Part shown: piece by piece, positions 33,932 to 44,962 of the stretch
Layout: every line of letters begins with the position of its first letter
How positions within the stretch are numbered: position 1 is the stretch's first letter
Assembly (NCBI GenBank): GCA_022747635.1
Contig: JAKTNV010000023.1
Span: forward strand, 676,501-740,500
Direction of reading: 5' to 3'
Length of the DNA stretch: 64,000 nt
DNA from: Hetaerina americana
Lineage: Eukaryota; Arthropoda; Insecta; Odonata; Calopterygidae
Position numbers and translations under genes: made by a program
The notes under the pieces: generated by a model
Told to the model about the DNA's origin: nothing
Seen by the model: the letters and a program-made list of their open reading frames with translations, nothing else
Database searches by the model: none

Positions 33932-36793
33932 ATGGCAGCACAACGATCTAAAATTTCTCACTTATCCGTCCTCTCCTGGAACTGCCACGGCATTCGTGCC
34001 AAGCTCACGGAACTCCACCTGCTCATTGCCAAGCACTCACCTGACATAATCACTCTGTCCGAAACCTTTCTTACACACAAGCACACCCTATACATCCCAG
34101 GTTACACTTCATACAGATTAGATCGCCCTGTCGCTGACGGCGCTCATCCGCAAGGAGGTGTAGCCATCAGCATCAAATCCACGCTTCAGCACACACACCT
34201 TCCTAACACAACCTCAAACCTCGAGCACATTGGCATTTCACTCCATACACTTCTTGGTCCTGTCAACATCTTCAGTGTATACATACCCCCCAAACAGAGC
34301 TCCATTTCTTCACTCAAGCATCTAACTCACCCCACTGCACCCACCATAATCATTGGCGATCTTAACAGTAAGCACTGCAACTGGGGCTGTCGCAGCACCA
34401 ATTGCAAAGGCAGAGAACTATTTAAGTTCTGTCAGGACCTGGACATCTCTCTTCACACTCCAAACGAGTACACTCACATCTCCCAACATCTTGGCACTGA
34501 CACCTCTGACATACTAGACATTGCTTTATCCATCAACTACCCATTCCATATTCCAGCTAAAGTCCTGCACCATTACTCTTCCGATCATCTTCCCGTAATC
34601 TACTCCATCGAAACTGCTGCCGTAGATACTCTTCCCATAACCTCACGCACACATAACTGGGGCAAATTTCAGCGCAACATAGCCGCCTTCCCTGACACAT
34701 ATCTTACAGCCCTTGATCAACCGTCCATAGATCACAGCATAGAAGTACTATCTGACCACATTCACTCCGCACTCAATAAGTCGCTCAACAACCCAATTCT
34801 CACACCTCTACTATCATCCGCTCTCCCCACTTACATAAAAACACTAATAACAGATAGAAACAGACTAAGAAAATTATTTCAGAGGACTAGATCACCACAC
34901 ATCAAAACGCAATACAACAGCCTACACGCAGCAGTCAAACGGGAAATACAAAAACATAAGAACACACAGTGGAACAATAAAATAACTACACTCAACCGAA
35001 ACGACAACTCCCTCTGGAAAATGACACGCGCCCTCAAAAACACCATCAAGTCCACTCCACCACTCTTACACCAAGACAGGAAACTAACCACTGACACCGA
35101 GAGAGGCGAAGCTTTCCTCGAAAGAATGCTAGGTGCTTTTTCTTCTCCATCTCTCCACTCACCGACATCTGAAGCCGACATCTATGCGTCCGCTACACTA
35201 TACTTACCTTCTCCAGAACCACAGACATGTTCACTAAAAGAAGTGCAATCCATCATTGCTGCTCTGCCTAACAAGTGCTCCTCTGGTCCCGATAACATCC
35301 CCACTAAAGCTCTTAAATTTCTCCCCATTTCTTGTATCTCTCTCCTGACTGACATCTTCAATGCCTGTCTTGCCTCCTCCTACTTTCCCTCTTCTTGGAA
35401 GTGCAGCAATGTCATCATGATCCCTAAACCAGCTAAACCACTCTCAGACGTCCACAGTTACAGGCCAATTTCCCTTACCTGCGCCTTCAGCAAAGTCCTC
35501 GAAAAAATAATTCTAGCTAGACTAAAATCCCTTCCGTTCCCCCTGTTCAGACAGGAACAATTCGGCTTTGCCTCAAATACCTCAACAGTTCACCAAATTA
35601 ATTGCCTCACTGAACTCATCCTATCAGGATTTAATAGGAAAATGATTACAACCGCGGTATTTCTTGATATTAGCCAAGCCTTCGATAAGGTTTGGCACAA
35701 CGGCCTACTACTAAAATTACATAACAAAAATATTCCCCCATTCCTCATTAAAATTATTCAGTCATTCCTCTGTAACCGCACCTTTTCTATCCTCCATCAC
35801 TCCTACCACTCCCCATTTCAAAAACAGCTAACGGGCGTTCCCCAGGGAGCCGTGCTCAGTCCCCTCCTATTTAATATATTTATAGATGATCTTCCCTTCC
35901 ACCCTCTCACTCATCTCTTCTTATATGCTGATGACACCACAATAGCGGCCCAAAGCTGGTGGCCAAGTAAAACGGACGATGCTCTTCAAGACCATCTCTA
36001 CCTCATAGGTGACTGGCTTGAGGAATGGAAGTTATCCGTCAACCCGGAAAAATGTACTAAACTCTGCTTCTCCCGGTCTCGTTCCAAAACCACCCACACC
36101 TATCTTTCCCTTGACCTTAAACTCATTCCTCAGAAACCCACCGTAAGCTTTCTCGGAGTCACCCTCGATGAAAGGCTAAGTTTTTCTCCCCACGTCACGA
36201 CCAAACTTGCGAAACTCCGTAGATCCACCTTTTCCTTCCAACCTCTACTTTCCCGAACATCAAAAACTTCCTTAAACTCCAAACTAGCAATTCTCCAGTC
36301 AATTCTTTTACCCCAGGTCCTTTATGCATCCCCCGCATGGGCAAATGCCCCAAAAACTGCAATCGCAGGCATCCAAGTGTGGCTAAATAAGCTGCTAAGA
36401 CGCATAGCGGGCGCGCCGTGGTTTATTCCCAATACCGCAATAAGGAAGGAACTAAACATGTACACAGTCAATGACCTCATACTGAGAGCTACAAAAAGTT
36501 ACAGCAGATCGCTCCGCATATCCAAGAACCCTCTCATTTCCTCCCTCTGGTCTGACTCTCTACCTCCAGGTAAAGCCAAATACCCCCAGCAAATCCTGAA
36601 ATCCGCTCCTAACATTCCTTCTAAAAAGAAAATTCTCAAATTTCCTCAAACCACCTCCCTTCACCCTGCACTGAACCAACCTTACATTACCTTTCCCAAA
36701 ACCAGAAAACGAAAGTCACCAACTAACCAACAAAACCACCCAGGCCCAGGCGCTCCAGTTCTCCCTCACCTCACTCCACCTGACCCAACCTAA
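33932..36793 (+). CDS. Jockey ORF2: endonuclease-reverse transcriptase, intact
   Basis: The protein nicks target DNA and copies the element RNA at the nick. It is 953 residues and open throughout. The AP-type endonuclease (about 1-225) shows WNCHG at 16-20, the catalytic Glu of SETFL (E44), GDLNSKH (D143, N145) and SSDHLPV (D218, H219). The RT (about 430-760) shows SSGPDNIPTKAL, SYRPISLTCAFSKVLEKI, FLDISQAFDKVWH (catalytic D579), TGVPQGAVLSPLLFN and FLYADDTT (YADD at 665-668). A C-terminal region follows without RNase H, as usual for Jockey. The start is set by the overlap with the ORF1 end at 33951, a common arrangement that allows translation by reinitiation. Length is near the family norm of about 900-1000. 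All recognisable catalytic residues are present, so this is the strongest candidate functional protein of the window, although its partner ORF1 is broken. Confidence 0.95.
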   Translation: MAAQRSKISHLSVLSWNCHGIRAKLTELHLLIAKHSPDIITLSETFLTHKHTLYIPGYTSYRLDRPVADGAHPQGGVAISIKSTLQHTHLPNTTSNLEHIGISLHTLLGPVNIFSVYIPPKQSSISSLKHLTHPTAPTIIIGDLNSKHCNWGCRSTNCKGRELFKFCQDLDISLHTPNEYTHISQHLGTDTSDILDIALSINYPFHIPAKVLHHYSSDHLPVIYSIETAAVDTLPITSRTHNWGKFQRNIAAFPDTYLTALDQPSIDHSIEVLSDHIHSALNKSLNNPILTPLLSSALPTYIKTLITDRNRLRKLFQRTRSPHIKTQYNSLHAAVKREIQKHKNTQWNNKITTLNRNDNSLWKMTRALKNTIKSTPPLLHQDRKLTTDTERGEAFLERMLGAFSSPSLHSPTSEADIYASATLYLPSPEPQTCSLKEVQSIIAALPNKCSSGPDNIPTKALKFLPISCISLLTDIFNACLASSYFPSSWKCSNVIMIPKPAKPLSDVHSYRPISLTCAFSKVLEKIILARLKSLPFPLFRQEQFGFASNTSTVHQINCLTELILSGFNRKMITTAVFLDISQAFDKVWHNGLLLKLHNKNIPPFLIKIIQSFLCNRTFSILHHSYHSPFQKQLTGVPQGAVLSPLLFNIFIDDLPFHPLTHLFLYADDTTIAAQSWWPSKTDDALQDHLYLIGDWLEEWKLSVNPEKCTKLCFSRSRSKTTHTYLSLDLKLIPQKPTVSFLGVTLDERLSFSPHVTTKLAKLRRSTFSFQPLLSRTSKTSLNSKLAILQSILLPQVLYASPAWANAPKTAIAGIQVWLNKLLRRIAGAPWFIPNTAIRKELNMYTVNDLILRATKSYSRSLRISKNPLISSLWSDSLPPGKAKYPQQILKSAPNIPSKKKILKFPQTTSLHPALNQPYITFPKTRKRKSPTNQQNHPGPGAPVLPHLTPPDPT

Positions 36794-37143
36794 TTCCTTA
36801 ACCAAATGATAAAGTTAAAAAAAAAATAATAATAATTATTAAAAAAAACACATACAATAAAAGAATAACACAAAAAAAAATAAAAAAAATAATAATTGAA
36901 AAAAAAAGAAGAAAAAAAATTTAAATAATGATAATATAATAAATATAAAAAAAATAAACAAAAAAAATAAATATACATAAAAAAACTAATTTAAAAAAAA
37001 ACCCCACAACCCACTTTATACCTAACACTCACATTTCCCTAATATAACCCCTTTTCCTAGCACTATCCCTTATACTCCATGCCTCCAGTGGAACCAGTTC
37101 CGAAGGAGAAGTTATAGGATCACTTCAATCGACTTGGACTTGG
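36794..37143 (+). other. Jockey 3' UTR with long A-rich segment
   Basis: Past the ORF2 stop there is an A-rich stretch (36818-37000) with runs of A, AAT and AATAAA signals, followed by about 140 bp of ordinary sequence up to ACTTGGACTTGG. The A-rich part could be the true 3' tail, in which case the last 140 bp is flank. The minus-strand open frame at 36790-36978 is a Phe/Tyr-rich low-complexity artefact. Confidence 0.6.
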
Positions 37144-37157
37144 ACAAGGTCTCCCAC
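37144..37157. repeat. Candidate target-site duplication of the Jockey-type element, right copy
   Basis: Identical to 30792-30805 over 14 bp (ACAAGGTCTCCCAC). See the left copy for limits. Confidence 0.45.
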
Positions 37158-37759
37158 CACTCCCCCATTAGCAAACGTGGTAGCCCCGACATATTACTCT
37201 ATAGTAGCAAAATCCAACTCCACATTGCCAAATTCACTCCCTGGACTGGACATCTCCGATAGCCTCAAATCTCACCATTACCTTCTGTTTCCCCGACATA
37301 TCAGTAAATCTGCCAATTCCTAAATTAACTTTTAACCACAATAAAAAATAAAGAATCCACATCCCTCCTCCTTCCACCATGCCCCTCCTTTTCCCGCCAC
37401 TCGGTGCGAAGCATTGAAACCCACAACCCCTCTCCGCCCCGCTGCCACTCTCCTCCTCCGCATTCATCGCACTGCAAGCATCCCAAATGTCAAAGCAGCC
37501 ACTCTCTCCGCTCTACAATTTCTTCTACCCAAAAAAACTTCAATGGCCACTTGCGCATCTGCAACGCCTCTCGGGAAACTTCTGCTCCTCTTCTTAAGCA
37601 GGCAATTGCATTAATTTCGTCTCCATCTGCATCAAAAACCACCGTAGTTCCACATTAATATCTCCCACATTCCTCGATCGCACCATTCCTGAACCTCTGC
37701 TTCGTCATTCCTCGGATAACTGCTTTATCGCAGCTACGTAATGTTGGATGTCACGTTGT
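37158..37759. other. Unassigned pyrimidine-rich DNA
   Basis: A CT-rich plus strand with short open frames but no domains. Confidence 0.35.
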
Positions 37760-38065
37760 GCCATGTTAGGAGAGACAATTCATCCCCTGAGTAACCATTC
37801 GCCTTGCTCTCCATCCTTTGGTTGATGTTCCTGAGAACCACTTTAGCTGCGTGCGATATCGAACGTATTGCTCTGTAGTCCTCGCACGATGTAACCTTTA
37901 CCTTTTTTGGGAACTGGCACTATAACTGATCTCAAGAAGTCGTCCGACCAAATTCCACTCTCATACATGCTATGAAATCACCCATAAAAACTGTTTTCCT
38001 TCCACATTTTCCTAAACCTTTCGTTGTTTCGCAGGAATGTTGTCCACCCTAACGGCCATTCGTGT
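37760..38065 (-). mobile_element. Old RTE-clade reverse transcriptase fragment (copy 6)
   Basis: On the minus strand the copy reads VDNIPAK (for VDSIPAELLK), RSVIVPVPKKGKG (for RSVLVPIPKKVKA) and RGLQSNTFDIARS (shifted form of the DYRTISLISHAA block), with several stops and frameshifts. It covers the RT entry region only and is clearly more diverged than the other copies. Both ends are missing. Confidence 0.8.
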
Positions 38066-41053
38066 ATCTTTTTTCCTTGAATGTCACGAATTTTTACCGA
38101 TGAGTTCAATTTTAACCAGATTCGAAAAAGATTTAACCGACTTACCTTCGGCCACTTCAGGGTATACGATATTTTTTAAATCGAGCCAAGTAATAAGATT
38201 CGAATGGATTCTGTTCACCATTCCTATTTCAGGAGTAGAAGCAGTATTTGGGGGCCCGTGGAGTGGTTTTGAAAACATCTGATTAATACTTGTGCTTCAA
38301 AAGGAAATGCTTACAACGCAATTCAGACGTGGCAGGCATACAAAACCAAAGCCACCCCACGTCAATAAAAAATTGCCGTATCCTGATCGGCACCAACACT
38401 CTTGAAACCAAAGCAATGATTTTATTTGAATCATTATTAATACAATGTTACACGTTGTGTTTATATCAGGCGGGAAAATACATGTTAACACTTCTCGAAT
38501 TCACTACCCCAATAAATTCAATTCATAGGCTAAATAAGAGCCACTGGTCGTCGAAGCTCTTTATCAATGCCTCCGCTGTATTCCGTGATATCACGGCTTT
38601 CCCAGGAGAACGCACACAAACGCGCACCCACGTATGCTTTGCCAAACACGCACTCCGGTGATGGAAGTGACCCCTTGCCACGGAATCGATCGAAGAGAGT
38701 CACTTCCTTCGACGACGCAGCGATCAATGCAAACACGAGTTTACTAGAGAAAAAGATTTCAATCTGGTTCGCAGTGGGCTCAGCCAAGCACGTTCTCAAC
38801 GAATGGCAGCGTGTTCCGACGGTGTTCCCTCGCTAGCCTTTATGGACAAGAGTTCCAGTCGTTGCCCGGCGTTTCCCTCCGGCAATGATTCATAAAGTAT
38901 TCAGAACCCTGATCACATTCAAATTCGAAGCTCTTTCCGCCCCTCTCCCGTTAAACCCCTCGTACCAAAACTTTCTCCGAGGGAGCGGGCGGGTGGGTCT
39001 TCATCGCCTCCCCTCTTGACCCACGGCGCACGCCCACTCACCCACAAGGCCAGCGGCGAACAAGTAGCCAGCGGCGAACAAGTAGCAAGCACTCTCATGA
39101 ACGACCACTCCTGCCGCCAATCAGCCCAGGGCGACATTTTATTTCCGAAGTCCATCTCGGCGAAACGTTAGTGCGATGACGGCAGGGCGAAGCAAATGGG
39201 CGCCTTCGAGAAATATCGAAAATGATAGCAACGCGACAGAACATATCATTCCGTGAGAGCTCCGGGAGGGCACGCCAACGCTTGCTTCGCGGGCAATGAG
39301 GCCATGGGTGACGCACCAATGTTGCGCATGGAATGGCGTGGAGTCGAGGGAATACTTAGAAAACGTATCCTGCGGGGATCCAGGCAATACTTTAAATATT
39401 GTCACGCGTGTGGCGGGGACGATTGAGCACCTTTCATACACGAACAACTACTAGTTCACACACGCATTTGAATACGTATTAGGTCATATAGAAAAATACG
39501 CTTTCATCTGCTTATGTATATCATGCAATAATTGTTAATCGATTCATTACGCGGTTGCCTTTAAAGGTATCCACTGGGGGGGGGGGCGGGCACTGGTTCT
39601 ATTGTGTCATTACTGTGTATCGTGTGAGGGAAGAATGGATACCCGAATCAGTCTGTGACAGGACCTCTGGCTCTTGAGTAACACCTCCCCGCTCTAACCT
39701 CGCCTTCATTGCATTTTCTCACAGCCCGTAGTCGCAAATATGTCAATTATTCTGTTATCTCGGGGAGGCGAACTAACTGCTTATTCTAACGAGAATTTGC
39801 CGGATGTATCAACATTTGTTATATGCATCCTGATTTTTGCACGTTTTCCTATGCAATATAAATCCAAACAAATCGTCAGAGGATTAAAATCACCGGCGGC
39901 AGGAAATTCACCCTTGCTATGGTGGGTGAAAAATGTGAACAATTGATCATCGAACATAGAGTCAATTGGTCTGCAGAATGAACATTAATTGCTATGATTA
40001 CAATCCTTGACGTAATACCAAATATTTTCTGCACTATTTTCGCCGCATTTCTAACGAGAACTAATGAGTTGGGAATTAAATGCGATGAATACTCCTCCAC
40101 CCAGCCTATTAGGACTGGTTTTCATGCAGCTAACTAAATCATTGGGAAAAACTTCGCTGTCTGCTATGTTTCCGTTAGGCCACATTCTGTTCCTATGACG
40201 ATCTCTGCCTTCGTCTTTATGGATCTCATCTATTATTTCCCGCTTCATCAATTTAACTCGATAATATTTATTCTCCCCAGCACTTCGTGGTTGTAGGCAG
40301 TGGGAATGGAATGCGCGGACAATGGCCATCGTTTTCATTCACTAACCAAAAACTGCCGGTACCATTTGATCATTCTTAAGAAATGTTCTCAATATTTCCC
40401 AAGAAAAATGTGAAGGAAAAGTCAAGGAGAAATGGTATATTTCGCTCGTTAGGCCTCATTAGGAATATGGTGCTAGTATAAGGGATCCTCATGAAGTTTG
40501 ATAGATTGGCGAATTGGATCGCGTGCAGCATAGAGAAGCCAGATTAGTGAAACGTTGTTAAGATAAAATTGGTAGCGTATCCAAAATATTAGAGGAGGTA
40601 GGCTGGGAATCACTCCCGGAGCGAAGGTTAAATTACAGATGGAAGTTCTTGCATAAATTGGAAGGAGGTGTCTTTGGCTGTGATGTTGAAAATGTATTAT
40701 TACCCCCATCGAACTTCGGTAGGAGAGATCATATCAATAAAATTGGAGATATTTACCGTAGAACAAATAGATTTAAGATGTCATTTTTTACCCACGAACG
40801 ATAAGGGATCAGAATTTCGCTGTTCGATCGCGTCAGGGAGGGAGGAATGTTCTGGTCCAAATTAGTCTGGCGTGTAATCAGCCCCTGCCACAAACCACAG
40901 CGTTGGCTTATCGGGAACTTGATCAATATAAAATATCAAAATATAAGTAAACCTACGCTGTGAACACCGAACGACTACGATTAACTATTGTGTTCTGTGC
41001 TCACATATTCTACGCGCTACCTTCGGTCCGCGAAGCCTCGTTCGTATTATTCA
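38066..41053. other. Unassigned DNA
   Basis: No supported gene. A GC-rich stretch at 38930-39450 includes a perfect 18-bp tandem duplication (CCAGCGGCGAACAAGTAG twice, about 39050-39086), and a poly-G run lies at about 39577. Other open frames have no domains. Confidence 0.4.
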
Positions 41054-41120
41054 CAAACTACTTAGCAAGCCGCTGCAAGGGCATATGGCGGGGGTGTCGA
41101 GGCACCAGCCATAAATGCAG
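41054..41120 (+). repeat. Dispersed repeat family C, copy 2
   Basis: The copy includes AAACTACTTAGCAAGCCGCT, then GCATATGGCGGGGGTGTCG and GGCACCAGCCAT, in the same order as at 25116 and 52596. No flanking duplication was found. Confidence 0.5.
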
Positions 41121-43302
41121 GACGATTAGTTATACACACCCTTAATTATATGTTACCTCCATGCACCAAAGCCGTCGAGCACATATATGGCTATATACAC
41201 CATTCGATCATTTCTACGTTGGATCAATTCGTCAAATGCTGATAGATTAATTTTCCTGACTCTTGTATCCGATTTTGTTGTGATTGCGTACACTGTGGGA
41301 ACGAGTATTTGAATTTGCCTGTGTCGGCCGCTCTTTTTTTAACCCCGGGGTCCCATCTACAAATATATTTTGGTGGTATGATTATCCCCCGTCTTACGTA
41401 AGAAAACTCAGGTGCTTTTCTGAGCCTTGTTTTGCCTGCTCTCTACGTGTATCAAGAGGCTTTCATCCCGACTCCTATGCATAATGAACTCCAGGACAAT
41501 AGACGGGGTTCCTTTACGATGATAAGATAGGCCGTAGGTCAATGAAGGCAACTCAAATATCCTTACTAAAATTGCCTAATCTACTGTTTCTTTCACTAAA
41601 ACGGCACCAAACCATGCCGCCACAGTCAACCTGCGGGACAATAGAAATGTACTCAAGACATTTAAGTGCGCCCTGACCCTCTTCATCTTCGAATGCACTT
41701 CTTGGAAGAACGCAGAATGTTTTAAAGGTTCGTGTTTCCCGTGCGTGCGGCTTGGAACAACCCTCGTCCCGTGCAAGCCGCCACCTCCGTCACCTGGGCA
41801 ACCCCGACCCTGGTATGCACCACGAGGACCACGATTCAACGGGACGTTATATCGTTAAGGACTCATTATACGCTGGATAATGGAGCCAGCCACCTCTCAA
41901 CTATTGTTCCCTCCCAATTTCTCGGCCCTCAACCGATGTCTTCCGTAAGTCTTCAATGCCGATCATAATGACACATATGCATCGCCATGGTGCCGATATA
42001 ACTTCATATCGTGAAGTCCTGCCTCTGGTACTCCTGTTACTGATGGCCGTAGGGAAATAAATACTCGTCGAATAATAGAAAGCAATCGTGCATCGTGATT
42101 GGTTGAGCAAAAACAATTCAAAGGAAATGCTTCGGATTGCTCGCAGAGATAAAGCACTCGAGGGTGTTTCCACTGTGTTCTCCTAGCGGAGGAATCCTAC
42201 CGTTGTCTGAAAGCTTCCACCGGGAATCATTCCTGATTCGTTTGTTCATTGCTTCTGTGTTACGTCAGGGGGACTGATATGCCAGTGAAGGTCCTAGTCG
42301 GAATCATACATGAACACGATCCCCTTACGCAACGTGCCCGAGCAACTAAGAACGGAGAATCGCATAAGAACGCAATTATTTAGGACGACACGTAACTCTT
42401 CACCTGCCATTTCAGATCCGAGGTTGAGACGACCTCCACAAAGTTGGATGCTCCCGGGAAAACTACAATCACCACTTCTACCACCACACATTAAACGGGA
42501 ACTTTGTTATTCATATAGAAGAAATGCAAAATTCGGAAGTACAGAATTATTGGAGGTAGTTCCAGGGATTTCAGCGAATATGTTAATTATTTATATGTTA
42601 AATGCTTTCAATCTATAATTTCCTTTTCACAAAAGTAGACATATAGTGTGTTCATTACGGTAATTCTGATTTACTGGGCTAAAGTATTTTTTTCAATTGG
42701 TTGAGCACCCAAAGATTTGCCCAAAACTATTAATAATGATTTCTTCATTAATGAATCCACAAGCTCAGAATCAAAATATCACGAAGACGTTTTCAAATAA
42801 CGATACTTTCCACTTGAAGCAAACGTGAATAAAAACATTCACCGAGTGCAATTACTCTGAGGTAACAAACAAGCGTCCGCATACGATTCCTCATTCGTGG
42901 AAATACATTTCTAAATAAATACGTTTGGTAAACAAAATAAAAGAAGCCGAATGGGGCGAAATTGAGCTACATATAAAACTGATTTTCAGTGTCCTTGTCA
43001 TGAATCTTCAACTTAAACATGTGCAACATATTACCCGGAATTAGTTTCAAGAAAAAAGAGAGAAGAATATTGGCCTCGCTTTTCGAAGATAAAAGAAAAC
43101 GAATCAACGCACAATTACCAATCGCATGAAGAATGTTTGAAACCATATCTTTAGGACACCATCGAGAATAAAAAAAATCGAAAATATCTAATCAATGACA
43201 TATTCTAGCGGGTAATTCACCATTAAAATTAGGTTTCTCTTTCAGTGAAACAGGAATATGGCAGGTGCCAGAGTTGACCCATTTTCAGACTCAAGGTTTT
43301 GT
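41121..43302. other. Unassigned DNA
   Basis: No gene or repeat was recognised. Open frames around 41576-42618 lack domains. Confidence 0.4.
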
Positions 43303-43308
43303 CAAATT

Positions 43309-43512
43309 CATTTTCATTTATTCATTTATTCAGTATTAGTCCGAAAACAGCACATTTTGGCCTTTACATCATACTATTAACAACGATAACAATGGTCACA
43401 TTTATCCATAACACCCAAGCCCTAGGTGGAGGAAAACTCACCCAGGCGGGAATCGAACCCGCGACCCTTGGAATGGCAGACGACGACGTTACCCCGCCGC
43501 CACCGGGGTCGG
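43309..43512 (-). repeat. SINE family D (tRNA-headed, short AATG-rich tail)
   Basis: On the minus strand the head is GGTGGCGGCGGGGTAACGTC with a perfect B box (GGTTCGATTCC), the body follows, and the tail is a run of AAATGAAT units at about 43309-43332. CAAATT occurs at 43303-43308 and 43513-43518 and may be a 6-bp target duplication. The anticodon-arm region does not give a convincing tRNA, so this is a SINE head and not a tRNA gene. Confidence 0.82.
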
Positions 43513-43518
43513 CAAATT

Positions 43519-44962
43519 GGTCTTTAAGGTAAACCATAAATCAAGGAATTGATTTAGACGGGTTAGTCAAAATATTCGGCCTGGAAATTCCCTCCCCTCC
43601 TCACGATACACACGCCTTAAAATACGGCTGCACGGACATTGCAGGGGCAACTTCCTTTCCGAACTCCCAACAGTCACATGCCCGCCCTGGAAAAGGAGGA
43701 ACGTAAAACTACCATATAATCAGAAAAGGGTGGGGCCCTGTCACCAAAAGAACTGTTTGATGCAAATCATAGAGTGGGGTGTCCCTCGTAATATTCCCCT
43801 AATGTCCTCCCATTTTATATTCATCGGAACAACACACTTCGCTGAGACGTTGGTAAACATTGCGCGTTGGGAATTTACTTTTTTTCGGGTGGGGGGCTAA
43901 ACGATTATACTCACTCGAGCGTAGAGCACAGTTGGAAATGAACACTAAGCCGTCACGTGCTCAAAAAGAGGAATAAAAAGAAAGAAATGTGGCGATAGAA
44001 ATGGCTTCTTTGTGATTCCCTGGCACCACAAACCCCCCCCCCCAGTTCTCCATTCAATTCGAACGGGTCACACACGCGGGGCCGACTGCCATCTGCCTCG
44101 GCACTCTTTCCACAACGATTGTCTATGCCCACCACGCCGAGCGTAGCTAAAGAAGAGTTTCCTTTGTATCCCAGAGATGAGTAAACGGTATTTTTAAGCT
44201 GATTTCCTCCCATACACAAAGGTAGTGTAATTCGATTAGAGCGCTTATCCAACATGAAAGAAAACCCCCGAAATGCATCGGACTGATAAGAAAGCATTAC
44301 CTCTTTGGTCTTCGCCCGCGCACGGCTACATTCAAGTGTAATATGATTAGGGAATTACCAAATCAATTTATCAGTTCAACTTTGTTTCTGGGAATGAACC
44401 AAAACCGTGCAATCCTCTTAACGCTTTACAAACATACCGACGAACATTCATTCCGATATTAGGGAGCAGAGACAGGAAACAAACGGCCACTCTCAGAAAT
44501 TCATAATGGTGAAGTGACGAGAAGGAAGGCGTGAAAATCATTTTCGACCATCCCCCGCTCGATTATTCGAAGTGGCAGGAACATTTTGCAACGAGGATAA
44601 TGAACTTCGCGGATGATGCATGCACGGAATTGCCAATTAACTCAACAAAGATAAATAGAAGCTGAAACGCAGTGAACAACGAGGAAATGTGGAGTACACC
44701 TGAAGATAAAGGAAGACGTCCGGCGATGAACTGGCCGTTTAATTCCTGATTTATCCCGTGGAAGATTTCATTGCTAATTAACCATGACATGATTACGGAT
44801 ATTAAAAATCCAAGCTCTCGGATCGGCAAAACAAGAGGCACTCCCAGGGCCAGCGGTCAGTGCTTAATTTTTTAGCGCACTCGCTCGCAACTCGTCGCTA
44901 AGGTCACGGGGTGGCCCACAGAGCCCTCTCCCATCCAGGGCCCGGATCAATTGACCACCCTA
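43519..44962. other. Unassigned DNA
   Basis: No gene was recognised. A poly-C run lies at about 44034. Open frames on the minus strand (43953-44297 and 44563-44841) have no domains. Confidence 0.4.

Larger units (their letters stand above)
31793..33951 (+). pseudogene. Jockey ORF1 (gag-like nucleic-acid-binding protein), broken
   Basis: ORF1 proteins package element RNA through zinc knuckles. It opens at ATG 31793 with a Ser/Asp-rich N-terminus (MGKNDSDDPDNPDSPSS) and reads to SKKTKPR, where a SINE is inserted at 32045. Beyond the SINE the frame resumes in the duplicated target, but one base appears to be missing near 32417, so the main part is open from about 32370 in a different frame. It carries CVQCQRFGHTKNYC (C-X2-C-X4-H-X4-C), CRKCGNNHYKSNC (C-X2-C-X3-H-X4-C) and a third finger with H-X6-C. 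A further shift near 33410 moves the Pro-rich tail (AENFWDKRIAASN and following) into the next frame. The final segment is 33712-33951, ending 20 bp inside ORF2. At least three lesions are present, so no intact ORF1 is expected. Confidence 0.88.
30806..37143 (+). mobile_element. Jockey-clade non-LTR retrotransposon, near full length
   Basis: The element has a 5' UTR with tandem monomers, ORF1 with three zinc knuckles, a 20-bp overlap into ORF2, ORF2 with endonuclease and reverse transcriptase, and a 3' UTR with a long A-rich region. The size is about 6.3 kb, or about 6.0 kb without the nested SINE and its duplicated target. Clade placement rests on the overlapping two-ORF layout, the Jockey-type gag fingers, the absence of RNase H and the RT motif set. 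Ends are inferred from the 14-bp direct repeat and could move if the true 3' end is the A-rich tract near 37000. Confidence 0.9.

Noticed and set aside
36790..36978. Minus-strand Phe/Tyr-rich membrane-like peptide
   Set aside because: Translation of the A-rich 3' UTR of the Jockey element.
43430..43512. tRNA gene on the minus strand (B box GGTTCGATTCC)
   Set aside because: It has a SINE body and AATG-rich tail, with a possible target duplication, and no convincing cloverleaf.
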